Assembly: GCA_006535965.1 (NCBI GenBank)
Contig: QEAR01000093.1
Location: 19,432-83,431 of the forward strand
From: Spizellomyces sp. 'palustris'
Taxonomy: Eukaryota; Chytridiomycota; Chytridiomycetes; Spizellomycetales; Spizellomycetaceae
Length of the DNA: 64,000 bases
Reading direction: 5' to 3'
Each line of letters opens with the position of its first letter. Position 1 is the first letter of the stretch. Under the pieces are notes generated by a model. The model was not told the origin of the DNA. It did not search any database and saw only the letters and a list, made by a program, of their open reading frames with translations. The translations under genes were made by a program, and so were the position numbers. Positions 37,213 to 51,971 of the stretch are shown in pieces.

Positions 37213-39909
37213 ATGCAAGCGGTGGGAGTATTTAGCACAGGGGCCGTCAAGGACCACGCGAGGCAGGAGCTTATAGACTTGTTGGACTCGGTAGGTCTTT
37301 CCATATCTCTTTTGTAAGATGAACTCATTCCGACTGGTCGTGATGTGCAAGGTGCGAGGCAAAAAGGGATTGGTCATAGATCCTTCATTGAGCGGGCCTT
37401 TGAGTTTGGTGGCAGAGTTTACATTGTTAAAGGTCCGTAGGTTAGTTGAATGATTCCTGTTTGATAGTCTCGGTGACGGGGGACACCATTCGAGTACTAA
37501 AGCTTCCAAACTTCATGCAGGAGCACGGTGTGGAAAAGATCTATCATTTGGCACCTGAGAACCTGGATACAGACTGCAAAAGTCTAATTTATATCTGCCG
37601 GCCCAAAGTTGGTCATGTGAAGTGTATTGCAGGTACTATATTTTTTTTCCGGTATTCATGTTGTCATGATCCGTTTGTTCAGTCGCTTCCGGTAGGCCAC
37701 ATTCAAACACATAGTCAGCATGGCGTGAAAATCAGCTACAGTATCTTTTTTGTGCCACGTCGCTCGCTAATTTGCGAGCGGGTCCTGGAAGAGGAGGGTG
37801 TCTTTGGAGATGTCATAGTGGGAGAATACCATTTGGATCTTTTACCTTTAGAAGACGATTTGTTGTCTCTTGAGCTGGATTCTTCGTTTCGTGAACTTTA
37901 CTTGGTGGGTATTATGTATATTTCCATCGCTCGCCTAGCTGCGGAAGGAGTCAGGCTGCTCATGGATGACTCCTGTAGGAAGGGGATACAACAGCCATAT
38001 TTTCCATGGCACAAGCATTGATGAAACTGCAAACCATGTTTGGATTAATTCCGCGTATTGTTGGGAAGGGCCAGTACGCACGAGTACGTTCAATCGCTTT
38101 CCGCCAGATGGAGAGTATGCTAAGTGGTTCGGCAACAGTCGCTTGCTGATCTTCTCTTACGCATGCGGCACGAAGTCCTCGCCAGTGCTGAGGATGAGGA
38201 AGCTTCTGCTAGAATTTTCCCTGGCTTCTCGGAAATTGATGCAATGATCGTTATCGATCGAACGGTGGATCTCATAACACCCATGTCCACGCAGCTTACA
38301 TACGAGGGTCTTATCGACGAAGTGTTCGGGATTCGGAGCAGTGAGTGAGCACATCTGAATAATCTCTCATCTGTCTCTGCGATCATTTCGATTCTTGATA
38401 GCCTTTGTCGAATTGGATCCGTCAATGATTGGTGGTCCTAGCGCCATTCTCTCCGGTGGTTCGTCAACCGCTCACACGCCGGCTGCTGCCACCAAACCCA
38501 AGAAAGTACCCTTGAATAGTTCCGATAGGCTATTTGCACAGCTGAGAGACCTTAATTTTGCCGTGGTTGGAGGTCTACTGAGCCAAGTTGCGCGGCGCAT
38601 ACATGAGGACTATGAGGTTCGTACCCCGATCTTCTCCGACCAGTTACGGCGCAAAGCATGTCTGACCATATTTTTTCGCATAGGGACGGCACCAAGCCAG
38701 GACAGTCACGCAGATCAAGGATTTCATTGGCAAGCTTGGGAACCTACAGGCGGAACATCAATCTTTGAAGCTGCGTAGGTTGATCATCATGATGAACAAA
38801 GAAAAGGATTGCTGACTGTGTTAGAATTCTAATGTAGATACCGGAATTGCCGAAGAAGTGACGAAGTATACAAGAGACAAAGATTTCAACAGCATGCTTG
38901 AGGTGCAACAGAGTATGTGTGTGTGAACACTAGGGAGAAGGGCTCTAGTTCAAAAACTGAGAGAACTTGTTGCAGATTTCGTTGCCGGCATTATCAATAA
39001 ACCGCACATCGATTACATTGAGGAGCTCATCGATAAACAGACACCCTTGGTGCAGACTTTGCGCCTCCTCAGCCTGTATTCACTCGTAGACGGTGGGCTT
39101 AAACCAAAACAGTACGAAAATTTTCGCCGCGATATTGTTCAGGTATGATTCCGCACTCGTCGATCGCTGCTCGTGACGGTAACATTAAATGGCGATAAAT
39201 ACTTTAGACCTACGGCCATGAACATATCCTCACCCTGCAAAACTTGGCCAAAGTAGGCATACTTCGTAAGCAGGACACATCCCGGCATGTTTACCCACAA
39301 ATACGGAAAGCGTTCCGACTTATTGTGGATGATGTGAATGAGCACCAACCGAACGATATATCTTACGTATACTCTGGATATGCACCTATATCCGTTCGAT
39401 TGGTTCAAGCGGCTTGCCAGAAAGGTGTAGGCGGCGGGAACACCACCTGGGAGAAGTCAGTTGGCGGTCCGGCACCTGTTGGATGGAAGGGATGGGAAGA
39501 ACCAATGCGGCTTTTGCCAGGCCCGACATTCGAAGAGGTCCAGAGAACCGGCGATAGCAGCGTCGTAGCGAAAGGTGCGTTGTATTATTGTACGTAGCAG
39601 TACTACATGTGTGCTCAGCGTCTCCTTGTTTCACTGCCATGTTAGCGGTAAAACCTAAACAGAAGGTAACGTTGATCGTTTTCCTGGGAGGCTGCACGTC
39701 TACCGAAGTGTCTGCCCTTCGATTCCTTTCACAGCAAGACGAAGGTGAGATCATCTGCGCATCAGCTGACTTGAGCGAGACTCTGATATAGATAATACCG
39801 ACGAATAGGACACCGGGAATTCATCATAGCTACCACGAATATGATCAACGGATCTTCAATGCTAAAATCGCTTATGGCGAATTTCAGTCGGGCGCCTTTA
39901 AATCCATAG
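37213..39909 (+). CDS. VPS33: VPS33, Sec1/Munc18 subunit of HOPS/CORVET
   Basis: About twelve exons encode a complete VPS33. The first exon '[13 protein letters not shown]' joins '[20 protein letters not shown]', then '[15 protein letters not shown]'. Diagnostic stretches follow: '[20 protein letters not shown]', '[15 protein letters not shown]', '[20 protein letters not shown]', '[18 protein letters not shown]', 'TRLLSLYS'-like '[19 protein letters not shown]' and '[20 protein letters not shown]'. The last exon gives '[19 protein letters not shown]' and a stop at 39909. VPS33 binds SNARE bundles and templates their assembly in vacuole and endosome tethering. One intron uses donor gtccgt, seen again in the unidentified gene at 5278-7298. 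The unspliced frame around 38700 shows why an intron ends just before 'HQARTVTQ'. Confidence 0.93.
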
Positions 39910-40026
39910 ATAGCCGAAGGGCAACGGATATGGTCCTATTAACTGGAGTCGGCTACAATGTGGTAGCGATTGGAATATTTTTGGCTACTATCAACGTGTA
40001 TTCAGCCCAATGCCTAATAGCGGATA

Positions 40027-43000
40027 TCATCTCCCAGTAGCGACTTTATTTAATAGCCCGTTACGTATTCGGTAAAATTCCTCGACATCCTGGCTGATGC
40101 TAGCCTTCCCAATTGCTTGTAATGCTGGTGTTGACGGAACCAATCCATTTTGTGAGCAGTCGAGGCACGAATGAGATCCCTCCCCCAGGGTGTGCAGTGC
40201 GGTTATTGGTCTTGATGGGCATCCAGGACCATAGCTCTCGACGCGGGATGTTAATGGTGAAGAGCGGGCTGACGGTATCTTGGAATCGATGTGACAGGGA
40301 CGGGATATCGGGACGTTGGAAGTAACTTGTGGTGTAGAAGAGCTCATATTTGGAGGATATACATATTTCGGCAGCGCCTGCGGCGAGACAGTTGATATCA
40401 GAACGAATACATCTAGCGAAAAAGAGGGTCGCCTTTCAGAGCGTTGACTTACAGCCCGCTGTCGCGTTGAACCTGGTCGGCCACCGTCTGCGGACATAGC
40501 CAGTGGTGGTTCTGACACGTAGTCGTTTGAGTTAGAACGCATATTGTTGGGCACTCCTATCTCATATTCTTGTGCCAACTTGGCCGCATATGCTCCCGCG
40601 GTAGGCGCTGTCATTTGATGCGTCTCCCATACTGAGGTCGAAGCAGGATTAGACGATATCACTGTCCTCGTCTCTTCAACGGACTTTGTGCTATCATACC
40701 GAGCACTGGCAGATGTTTCTGCTCTGCTGGATGATATTGTAGGCATGGAAGACCACCTGGGACGCGAGGTCTCAAGCGTCGAACTTCCTTCTAACCTAGC
40801 CTCATCATTTTCTGATTGCTGCATTAAGGGATCCTCCGTGACAAGGTACACATTTATGTACCAATACTCAAAATCGTGCGTAAGCCGATGCCGGGCTTGC
40901 TCGAGCAGGTGCTGCAGATGCTCGATCTCAATTTTCAAGTCTTTGAGTTGCTGGTACGCTGCTTTGTACCTTTCGAAATATATACCCACATTTAAGGGAG
41001 AGGCCAAGATGGTCGTGTCTTCTCCGTATATCTTACCTGGCGGATGACTCTAACGCTCTCTTGCGTAAATCTACGCTCTGCTCCTCCGCAGCAGCGTCAC
41101 CGACCTCTGTCTGTGTCAGCGTGGCCTTCATTGCCTCTGTGAAACAGTGTTTTGAGTTACGGCGAGACAGATTTTATCTGAAGCGTCCATTCTAACGTAC
41201 TGATGGCTGATCGCAGCTGGCTCGCTTGTTCCCCCAGCGCTTTGGCTTCCGTGTATTTATTCTTCAGCAGAGCCTTTTGCCCCTCGATCCACTCTCCTGA
41301 TGGATATCCTCTCTTGAAAATCTCAAATGCCTTCGCCTTTTCCGTGGTGAGCTGTGGTACGCTCGCTGCTAGCCGTCCTGTTAATCCCAGCAACGCTGAT
41401 GTGCCCACCCACACAGCGAGATGAGATTGTTGATTCATGAGATATCTCTGGAACTTCGAATGACACAAAGCTAACCATTGGAGCCCCGGTTTGGTAACAT
41501 CCTCTCTGATCCAATATCCCCGAGTTGAAACGGCTGCTCCAGGATGCCTACAGCTCGAGGCTGTCGCTGTTCCGATACCCACCATCATGAGCCAGTGCTG
41601 ACGACGGACTTCAAAACCTTTCTACAGCTTACCATTTGTAGTAGATCCACTGTTTTGGCATCTTCCGTGTTATAATTATTCATCATGCTAACAAGGACGT
41701 CTATGCAAATTGCGACAGGGGAAATTTACAATTCGGTCAATTTGAAGAAAGACGGATCATCCACCTACTGATCTCGTTGTTCCGGTGAGCTAGTAGCTGT
41801 CTTAATCTCTCCAATTCATTCTCTTGAATTACATTGTTTGCAGGCTCGCTATATCCCTCTGCAGCTCGTGGCTTCTCGGTAACTGCTCCTCCGTCGTGGA
41901 CTGCGGAGCGGGCCAGTGAAATATATCGCTGTTTGCAAAAATCAGGAATGTTATAATATATGGATTTCAGTGATAGTTTCAGCTCCAAACCTTCATGACG
42001 CGGAAAGCTTCATGAATCTTGCGGAAGTCACTAAATACAAGGGATGCGTCGAGGGAAGGGTCGCATATAAAGTCATCAACAGCTTCCTTGACTCTAGGAG
42101 GGGGAAAAAATTGAGCGTAAATCGAGCGGTATTCCCTTTAGAAGTTCTGGCCGCGTATACCTGTCCTTTTCGTAGTCTGGTAAGGTTTCTCCATCCGGTT
42201 GTCCTGCTTCACCGCGAGCAATGGCGAGCTCCGCCTTTAGTCGGGCAACTTCGCGTTTCAGACGAATAATCGCCAATCGCGGATCCAGCTCTTCATTAAG
42301 TATCGCGTGGTTAGCAATCAACGCGACGCGTTGAGCAAACCGGCAAGTGGAAATTGATTCCTACATTTAGGGGGTAGCAATTATTTATTGTCAATTCTTC
42401 TGGTGTCAGTACCAGTTGGGCTTACATCGATTAATTCATCCTCAACGGCAACAGTGGCAACCATGGTAGTTCGACAGTTTCCTCCCAGTGAATCCCGGAG
42501 CACACTAGTCATCATCGAATTGCGATACGGGACGTGTGTTCGTTTTCCAAGTGCCTTCTCATGCAGAGCTATGATGACCTGTTCAAGATAGTGTAGCGAC
42601 AAATTGATATATTTTGCTTCTTTTAAGAGGTTGCCTCCTATTCCTGTTCGCGCAACTCGTTCGGATCTGATGACTTTCATTAGAATACTCACTCCAAAGG
42701 ACTATCTTTTGTTGGAATCTTCACTTTCACTCACCCAGCGAGATCCACTAAATGTAGCTTGCTTCTCCGTATTCTATCTTCACCTTCCTTTCTCCCCAGC
42801 ATGCTGATGATGAATAAACAATGGCTGCGTGATGATGCCGGATTGGATGGTGTCTCGGCAATCATGCGATTTGTATCGCCGATAAATAAATGATTTAAAG
42901 CGTCCTCTTCATCCTTCGCGGGCATGGAGGCAAGGTTCCGCAAATGTATATTACCCTCTTCATCCTCCTGTAGCGTAACTTTACTTTTACAATTGTCGGT

Positions 43001-43776
43001 GACGATATCGCCAACGTAAAATATGACATTGCTTGTCCATCACTCACGGAAGATCCTCAAGTTTTTTGGCGTCGCGTGTGTTATCAAGAAGATCATATCC
43101 AATTTCATTGTAGATTTCCAAGTATGAGACGCTCACTTCATAATGAAAATCATGCCTCTGCCAGCATATGTGCGTGTCAGTATAGGGTCAGGATTGGCAG
43201 GCTCAGCGCATCGTACTTTTTGCATTTCCTGGAAGATGAATTGCAAGGTACGCGGAATAAGACCGCGGTCGGCATATCGCTCGGCACCACCTGTTATTGT
43301 GAATGTTTTGCCGGAGCCAGTCTTCGTGAAAGGAAGACGTTAGCTTTCAAGCCGCACTCTTCTGGCTGGTCTCTGACCGATGCCTACAGCACATCGTACC
43401 TGTCCATAGGCGAATATAGTGCCATTATATCCATCCATAACGCTGGCAGAAGTAGATGTTATGAGTACGGTATGTAGTTTTCCGAGGGTTCAAAGTGTGA
43501 AATTCACCTCAAGACAACCGGTTTGGCTACTACATCGAACACTTCTTCTTGGCCTGTCGTGACATCGAAAACTCTATCGAAACCAAATTCATACACTTCC
43601 CTTTGATTGTTTACCAACCCCGCAACTTGGTCTCGCGGGAACCTGAACCCAATTCGCGGTTTGTCTTGCTCGGCAGGAGTGCACCAATAACGTTCAGGTG
43701 TTACGTGGAGTTTGGTATTGGGGCGGATTGGCCGTACCCGAGCGTATATCTGTATCGTACTAGGAGAGGCCGCCAT
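40027..43776 (-). CDS. KIF6: Kinesin-9 family motor KIF6
   Basis: Many exons encode an N-terminal kinesin motor and a coiled-coil tail of the KIF6 type. Motor landmarks: 'STIQIYARVRPIRPNTK', 'VMDGYNGTIFAYGQ|TGSGKT' (P-loop split by an intron), 'NRMIAETPSNPASSRSHCLF' (switch I), 'SKLHLVDLAG' (switch II), 'LHYLEQVIIALHEKALGKR' and 'YRNSMMTSVLRDSLGGNCRT'. After the motor come 'VALIANHAILNEELDPRLAI', 'IFKRGYPSGEWIEGQKALLK' and 'YKAAYQQLKDLKIEIEHLQH'. The tail ends 'DVEEFYRIRNGLLNKV', as in animal KIF6. Kinesin-9 motors act in flagella or cilia. The in-frame ATG at 43983 would add 69 residues but would overlap the start codon of the divergent kinase gene; 43776, just before the motor, is preferred. 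Confidence 0.92.
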
Positions 43777-43981
43777 GGGTCTACTGCTAGGAGTATCTAC
43801 CTGCACACTGTCATGGTCAGGGGTGGTCTCCTGGACGGGAGGTGCCGACGCAGGTCCACCAATGGTGCGCTCCATGGTCTGGGAGGTGGAGCGAGGCAAG
43901 TCTGGGTGGAACGCACGCGTCCGTGATATAAACTGGTCAGCATCAACCTTGACCGCGACATTTAATGGCGTGTAAGATGAC

Positions 43982-45409
43982 ATGGGCATAACCCCGAACA
44001 ACTCCCCGGGATTATCACGGCGGAAGCCCGCGGGGTTAGAAATCAGGCCTCTTTTCTCTCTATACCCACTGGGTCGAAGAAAATCACAAGCAGGTTCAGA
44101 ATCAGCGTCTCACGTTGAAAATGTAGCATCGTTGTCTAGCGAGCCGAGGAGTGGAGACCTTACCCCAGACTCGGCGTTAGTTGCCGCGGTTGAAACGGAT
44201 ATAAAGGGAAGCCAGGAAGTACGTTATGGCCCAGCTGATTTCGAGTTCATTGCCCCTCTGGAGCGAAGTAAGTTCGACGGGTTATATATTGCAGAATACG
44301 CTGTTGACGAAGTATTCCTTCAGTGGTTGCAAAAGTGTCGCACAAACCGACTGGCATTACCATGGCCCGCAAGATTCTTCCGATAACGACACGTGAGAAT
44401 ACGCCCAGAGCAAAAGAAAGGAACTTGATATTGCGAGAACTTTCAATATTGCGCAAGCTCCGTTCACCATATGTTGTGACCTTCCTCGGAGCATACATCA
44501 ATGAAGGCGACATAGTAATGCTGTTGGAGTATATGGATTTAGGGTCATTAGGCAATGTCTACCTAAAGACTGGACCTATAGAAGAAGCATATGTTGGGAA
44601 AATCGCAGTGCAGGTACGAGAATTCGTGGTTCCTATGCTGATGGGGCCAATAATGAACACCGCTTGAAGGTCTTACGGGGTTTATGTTATCTCTATGACG
44701 AGTGTAATATTGTTCATAGAGGTAGATTCGTGCTGCAGGAGCTTTTGCTACAAAGCTGATAATTGTCGCATTAACCATCTCCTCAGATATCAAACCTGCC
44801 AATCTCCTACTGAATCGACTGGGAGAGGTGAAGATATCGGATTTTGGCGTCAGCAAGGACCTTCTTGAATCAGCGGCACTCACAGTGAGTCAAGATCTGT
44901 TAACGGTGGCCTGTGAGCGGTTGCTGCGGGTCTCATTGCAAAGGGATGCTGAACACAACATCCAAACCAGTTCACAGGGACACAAGGGTATATGGCACCG
45001 GAGAGATCTTGCGCTAGCATGCCCATAACAGTTATTTCTGATATATGGAGTCTTGGTGTGACTTTAATGGAGATTGCACTAGCGAAGTTCCCTTATCCAC
45101 CTTTGACATCGGTTCTGGACTTGATAGAATTCGTCCAGGAAGGTCCTACCCCTTCCTTACCTCCGGGACGTTTCTCCGAGTCTTTCGAACAATTCATCAA
45201 TCTTTGGTATGTCACAGAACTTCAACTCACGAGAAACTGGATGCCAAAATATTCATTTCTTTTCTGACACAAATAGTCTGGTCAAAGATCCGGCACAACG
45301 ACCCTCACCATCGGTTCTTCTAGCAGAGCGCTTCTGTGCGAATGCTATTGTAGATGGATTGGATATGCGGGAATGGGCTGAGTCCATTGCAACAAGAATC
45401 CTAGGTTGA
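43982..45409 (+). CDS. MAP kinase kinase (MAP2K)
   Basis: About six exons encode a dual-specificity kinase of the STE7/MEK class. A disordered N-terminal region of some 80 residues precedes the kinase domain. Visible motifs: 'VAKVSHKPTGITMARKILP' with the catalytic Lys, 'LILRELSILRKLRSPYVV', 'GDIVMLLEYMDLGSLGNVYL', the catalytic loop 'NIVHR|DIKPANLLLNRL', 'DFGVSKDLLESAALT', then across an intron 'FTGTQGYMAPER', and 'SDIWSLGVTLMEIALAKFPY'. The activation-loop S-x3-T phosphorylation pattern is present (SAALT). The glycine-rich loop GxGxxG expected between 'FEFIAPLER' and 'VAKVSHK' could not be found; either a micro-exon was missed or it is lost. The start codon is head to head with KIF6. Confidence 0.87.
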
Positions 45410-45528
45410 CCGGATACACGCGCCAAGGGAACAATAGATACTACCCCCCAGCTGAACGTTCAGAGTCATGACTATCATGAGAGGGCCACCGCCCTTGAAT
45501 CCTGCACTCCGCTTCTTACTTTGGGGCT

Positions 45529-47978
<2,450 letters not shown>

Positions 47979-48077
47979 GGTGGAATGAGAACAATGCCTG
48001 GTATAGGAGAGTCGCCGATAGAACCCTTGGCCACCGGACGCGTCTTCGAGATTCATTCTGGTAGACGGTGACAATCG

Positions 48078-49636
48078 ATGAGACGAAGTTCCATTCACAG
48101 CTCGCCAGACGCCATAGAACTGTTCAGACAAGAAGTGGATCAAATTCTAAGCGTGCGATGCGGTAGCCTCCAAGGTTTATCACCTGATGTGGTTCACGGA
48201 AGGCCATATCCCGCAGCGTACGCGGATTTAGTGCACGATGTACTCGACGAGAAACAATGTGCGTTTGAAGTTCCTGTTGTTGGATTGTGATCTTCGCAAG
48301 AGTTTTCTTTGAAGTATTTTTACCACTGGACTTGCAGATGAGTCCGCTCTACGTATAATAGACGCATTTGCTTCCTCGAGATATTTCCCGCCAACGTAAG
48401 ATAGTGCAGCTTATCTAGCTGGTCCATTGAATATTCAATCACCACATCGTGCCACGCAGCTCGATTTTGTCTGCATTGTTCACTCTTTCCACATTGCCCC
48501 GATGTCTTTCTGCAAGAATGCCGCAGGCTGCGGTGGCCATACTCCAACAGGTGCTCCAGATGCATGGCAGTGCCCCTTTTTACCAGCTGTTTTCCGGACC
48601 TGCAAGTGATGATGAACAAACAGCAACTGGGAAAGTACTCTGGGACGTCACTGCGGATGCATGGGGCCTTTGGCAGACAGGCATCACCGAATGCCTGCTG
48701 GGATTGGCCAAAGTGCAGCAAGGCCGAATGGTGATGAATTTTCTTCTGGAACTTGTTAGTACCGATATTGGCCTAGCTTTCCATAAAGGTATCTAGACAG
48801 CATTCTACCCGACGCATATGCCCATTCTTCTCATCCTTCGATGTGGGTTAGACAGCATCGGTACTTCCCTCGTTGCTACTCTCCTTGGTCGTCATCGCAA
48901 GATTAATTTGTCCAATGCGGTGGAAGTTATCTCTTCAATGCTTCAATTTGAGCTCGCAGATTCAGAGGTCGTGCAGACTGCTGCTCGATGGGTATCTGAG
49001 GTGGCATATTCGTCGACGTGCGAGCTTTCTGGTAAAATGATAAAGTCCATAACTAACTCACGTTCTTTCCTATAGCTGTCGCTTCTTGTATTTGCTGGTC
49101 ATATAGAAATGAAGCCTTTTTTGCGAATGTTCACCCCTGTTCTCAGGAGTTTGGATCGCCCACGTCTGTATGAGTTTCTGGAGGTATTTTATCGAGTTCC
49201 ATGGTTTGCAAACCCATTCTCTCCTAATTGAGGCGACCGCGCCTTTGGTTGCCCGTAGTACCTTCCATCTTCCCATCTCAAGGTAGCTCTTGCTGATCTC
49301 CTCTTGACTCAATTGTGTGTGTACCCAATGTCTTCCAAGTCAACCCGCAAAGCAAGTCTTGGTGATCGGTCCACGAATGGCTCTGTACACGCAGTATCCT
49401 TACGTCTACCTCAACTGAATTATCATCGCCACGCCACACCTTCTATGTCTAGCGATTGGGATACAGTACTGCAATTATTCACCATCATCGCTTATGAACA
49501 AAAAACTGCTTGCCCGGAAGAAACAGGTGCCATACGGCAATCTGTCGGGGAAATGTACAAGCGAGCGAGACAAGGTACCGGAGTTGCTGTAAATGCAGCG
49601 GAGCTGGAAATTATTACTTTGGTATTGTCATCATGA
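48078..49636 (+). CDS. Unidentified helical-repeat-like protein
   Basis: Not recognised. Five or six exons can be joined in phase. 'MRRSSIHSSPDAIELFRQEV' continues to 'YADLVHDVLDEKQ', then across a gtgcgt donor to 'YESALRIIDAFASSRYFPP'. Next is 'TSILSALFTLSTLPRCLSAR' with 'AVAILQQVLQMHGSAPFYQL' and 'LWQTGITECLLGLAK'. The exons 'IGTSLVATLLGRHRKINLSN' and 'ARWVSEVAYSSTCELS' follow, and the last exon carries 'VLQLFTIIAYEQKT' with 'GEMYKRARQGTGVAVNAAEL'. The regular helices suggest an ARM/HEAT-type fold. The join near 49080-49300 is unclear because two frames compete. The gene is divergent from katanin and convergent with TPPP, so it sits among microtubule genes, but that is context only. Confidence 0.5.
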
Positions 49637-49766
49637 GCCGATATTTACGCATAAGAGAGGACGCGCTGCCTCCCATGCAGCAAAAGTTATGCAGACGTAG
49701 ATATGCTTAATTAGCTCACTTGTAGTTGACAAAGAACGAAATATCCATTGGTCTGGACGTGCCCTA

Positions 49767-51133
49767 TTAAGAGCGTAGAATCTGACTTAAATCCTTGACG
49801 TCACCGCCCCTGTACGACCCTGGGGAAGTACCCTTTGCAGCGGAATCCCGCCCGGCAATGCCACGCCCAGAGCCATCTGCATTGAATCTATGCTTGTGAG
49901 TTCCAGTGTACTGTCAGTAGAACTACATTAGCAACTGTATGGTGACGAGTGGAGAACTTCATACTGCGCACCTGGCCAGAATTGGTGAGCCGGTCAAAAA
50001 CGGAGCCACCCTTGTTGTTCTAGCTGCAAAGTTAATATGCGTGACTTGAACCATATGGAAATGGGTGACTTACTGCGCCATAGGATTTGTCAATTTTGGC
50101 CTGAGGAGTTTTGGGCTTGTTGGCTAAATTCGTGTTTGAGCCCAATTTCGAGCTCTTGGGCTTGCTAGATGCTAAATCTTGTTCCACCAAGTACCACACA
50201 TTTGGAGTAGGAAATGTAATGAGGCGAAGTTTCCAGGGACCTAAGTAAGACGAGCTGTGCTCTTTGGCCACTTACCGAGTCTTTCAGAGCTGGCGGTAAC
50301 GACACTTGAGTGACCTCTTTTGCCAGCGCTGCTTGTGTGTTCTTGTTTGTCTCTTTCTTCGGGATCAATGGAAACTGGAAGTCCGCGAACAGATGTCTCT
50401 TCTCGGTTAGTAATTTTCGATAGCTGATCAGTCGCACTTGGGCGATCGCGTCCTTCGGCACCGCGTCCGCGCCCCGCTTCATCAAAGCGAAGTTTGTGGG
50501 TTCCTGTATACTTGGACGTGTCGGTCAGGCGGTCAACAATGCCGTCTGATTTAGGTGTCTTGTCCCGCACATGAACATGTCAGTGAAACTGTATGAAAAA
50601 GATCGTTATTTGAATACCGCGCTGTCTCACCGTGCCAGTGGCAATGGGACCTCCTCCTTTTTTCATGATGGTGCTAATAACCGCATCCAGTGCCTGCCTA
50701 CCCTGTTTGCCAGGATACTTTTTCATGGCGATCTCAGTGAGTCCATCGATGAAAGTGTTCCAGTCGAGCTTGCGGGCACCTTTGGTTTTAACCTGTAAGC
50801 AGTGATCATCAGTTGGGCCCCACTGTTTGCTGCTCGTGGATCAAACAATACACTAACCTTGTTAAAGACTATATCGACATCCGTGGTGGTCACACGTTTG
50901 TTATCAATCAGCCTGTTGTCGCGGGCAAACTTCGCAAATTTTGCACCTGGAGGAAATGGCATCGCTGCGGCATTAGTCCTTCTGCCAGTTGATAACAGTT
51001 ATATCAAGGAGTTACCATCCATTGTCGGTCCGGCAATGGACTCCATCGATCCATGGGGATTGCTGAGATTGCGATTGGAACCGAAAGCACAGAAAGCCTC
51101 GTAAATTTCGCGCAAGTCTTCGAGAGTACCCAT
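49767..51133 (-). CDS. TPPP/p25-alpha family tubulin-binding protein, with duplicated C-terminal motif
   Basis: A gene of about six exons begins '[20 protein letters not shown]', then has a full p25-alpha domain: '[20 protein letters not shown]', '[19 protein letters not shown]', '[20 protein letters not shown]', and the C-terminal signature '[20 protein letters not shown]' followed by [11 protein letters not shown] Lys/Ser-rich linker ('[17 protein letters not shown]') leads to a second copy of the signature: '[19 protein letters not shown]' and '[15 protein letters not shown]'. The protein ends '[10 protein letters not shown]', stop at 49767. TPPP proteins bind and bundle microtubules and are nearly confined to flagellated lineages. 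Intron acceptors ctag before 'NNKGG' and acag before 'YTGTHK' are phase-compatible. Confidence 0.9.
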
Positions 51134-51971
51134 TTTTGAAACTTAAGGTGCAACGGTACAGTACTGTGAGGGGCGGAGTTGAGCTCTCAAGCTGCTTACT
51201 CAGCGAGGTGGTAGTGTTTTGCATGGACAATCACGTGAGTAACCTGGTTAATTATCTACAGTCCAACTCGGTTAGGACGAGGCGGCTCCGCACTAGACTA
51301 AAATATGGACATATCCTGCAATCAAGCCAGTGACTACTTACTATACTAGCTTGCATGTCGAATGGAGAGGGCTAGGTGGCCCATTGCACCAGCAAAATTT
51401 CATTGTCGAACTTGGACGTATTAGAGGATCGAAGAGGGTGATGAGATGACGAAGAAAAAGAAGAATCAGAGGGAAGAGAGTAGAGAGCCACCTGTAATAG
51501 ACCAACAGAACTGCTCATTACCAGCGGGAGAATAATCGATGGATGAAAGATGTAATCTTATTGACACATTATCATTGCATACCACCGCCTCTTGGATATG
51601 AAGATACTCGGACATGGTGTATTTAGGCTGGAAAAATGGATGGAATCTGAGAACTAGTGGTAGCTTCCGCCGTATTCTATTTAAAATACATCCGTGATGA
51701 ATACGTTCAACGGTTCAAATAATGCCTATGATTCCTGGGATGATAATAAATCTGATTGCTGCAATTTATATTATCAACTAGTCGAGTTGGCCAAAAATAA
51801 ACATCACAAAACGCCGCTCAAATCACACGCATGCGATAATATTGGACGCGTAACACTGACCACCTCGAACACTCACACACGCATCGTCCAGCCTCATTTC
51901 GACTCCTAATACCGCTTCCTCTCTCGACATTTTCATCGGCATTTTACCGAAGAACTCACATCGAACATAAA
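51134..51971. other. Divergent promoter region of TPPP and cofilin
   Basis: About 840 bases between start codons of TPPP (-) and cofilin (+). Purine-rich stretch near 51430-51485 and AT-rich DNA near 51680-51830; no ORF of interest. Confidence 0.5.
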
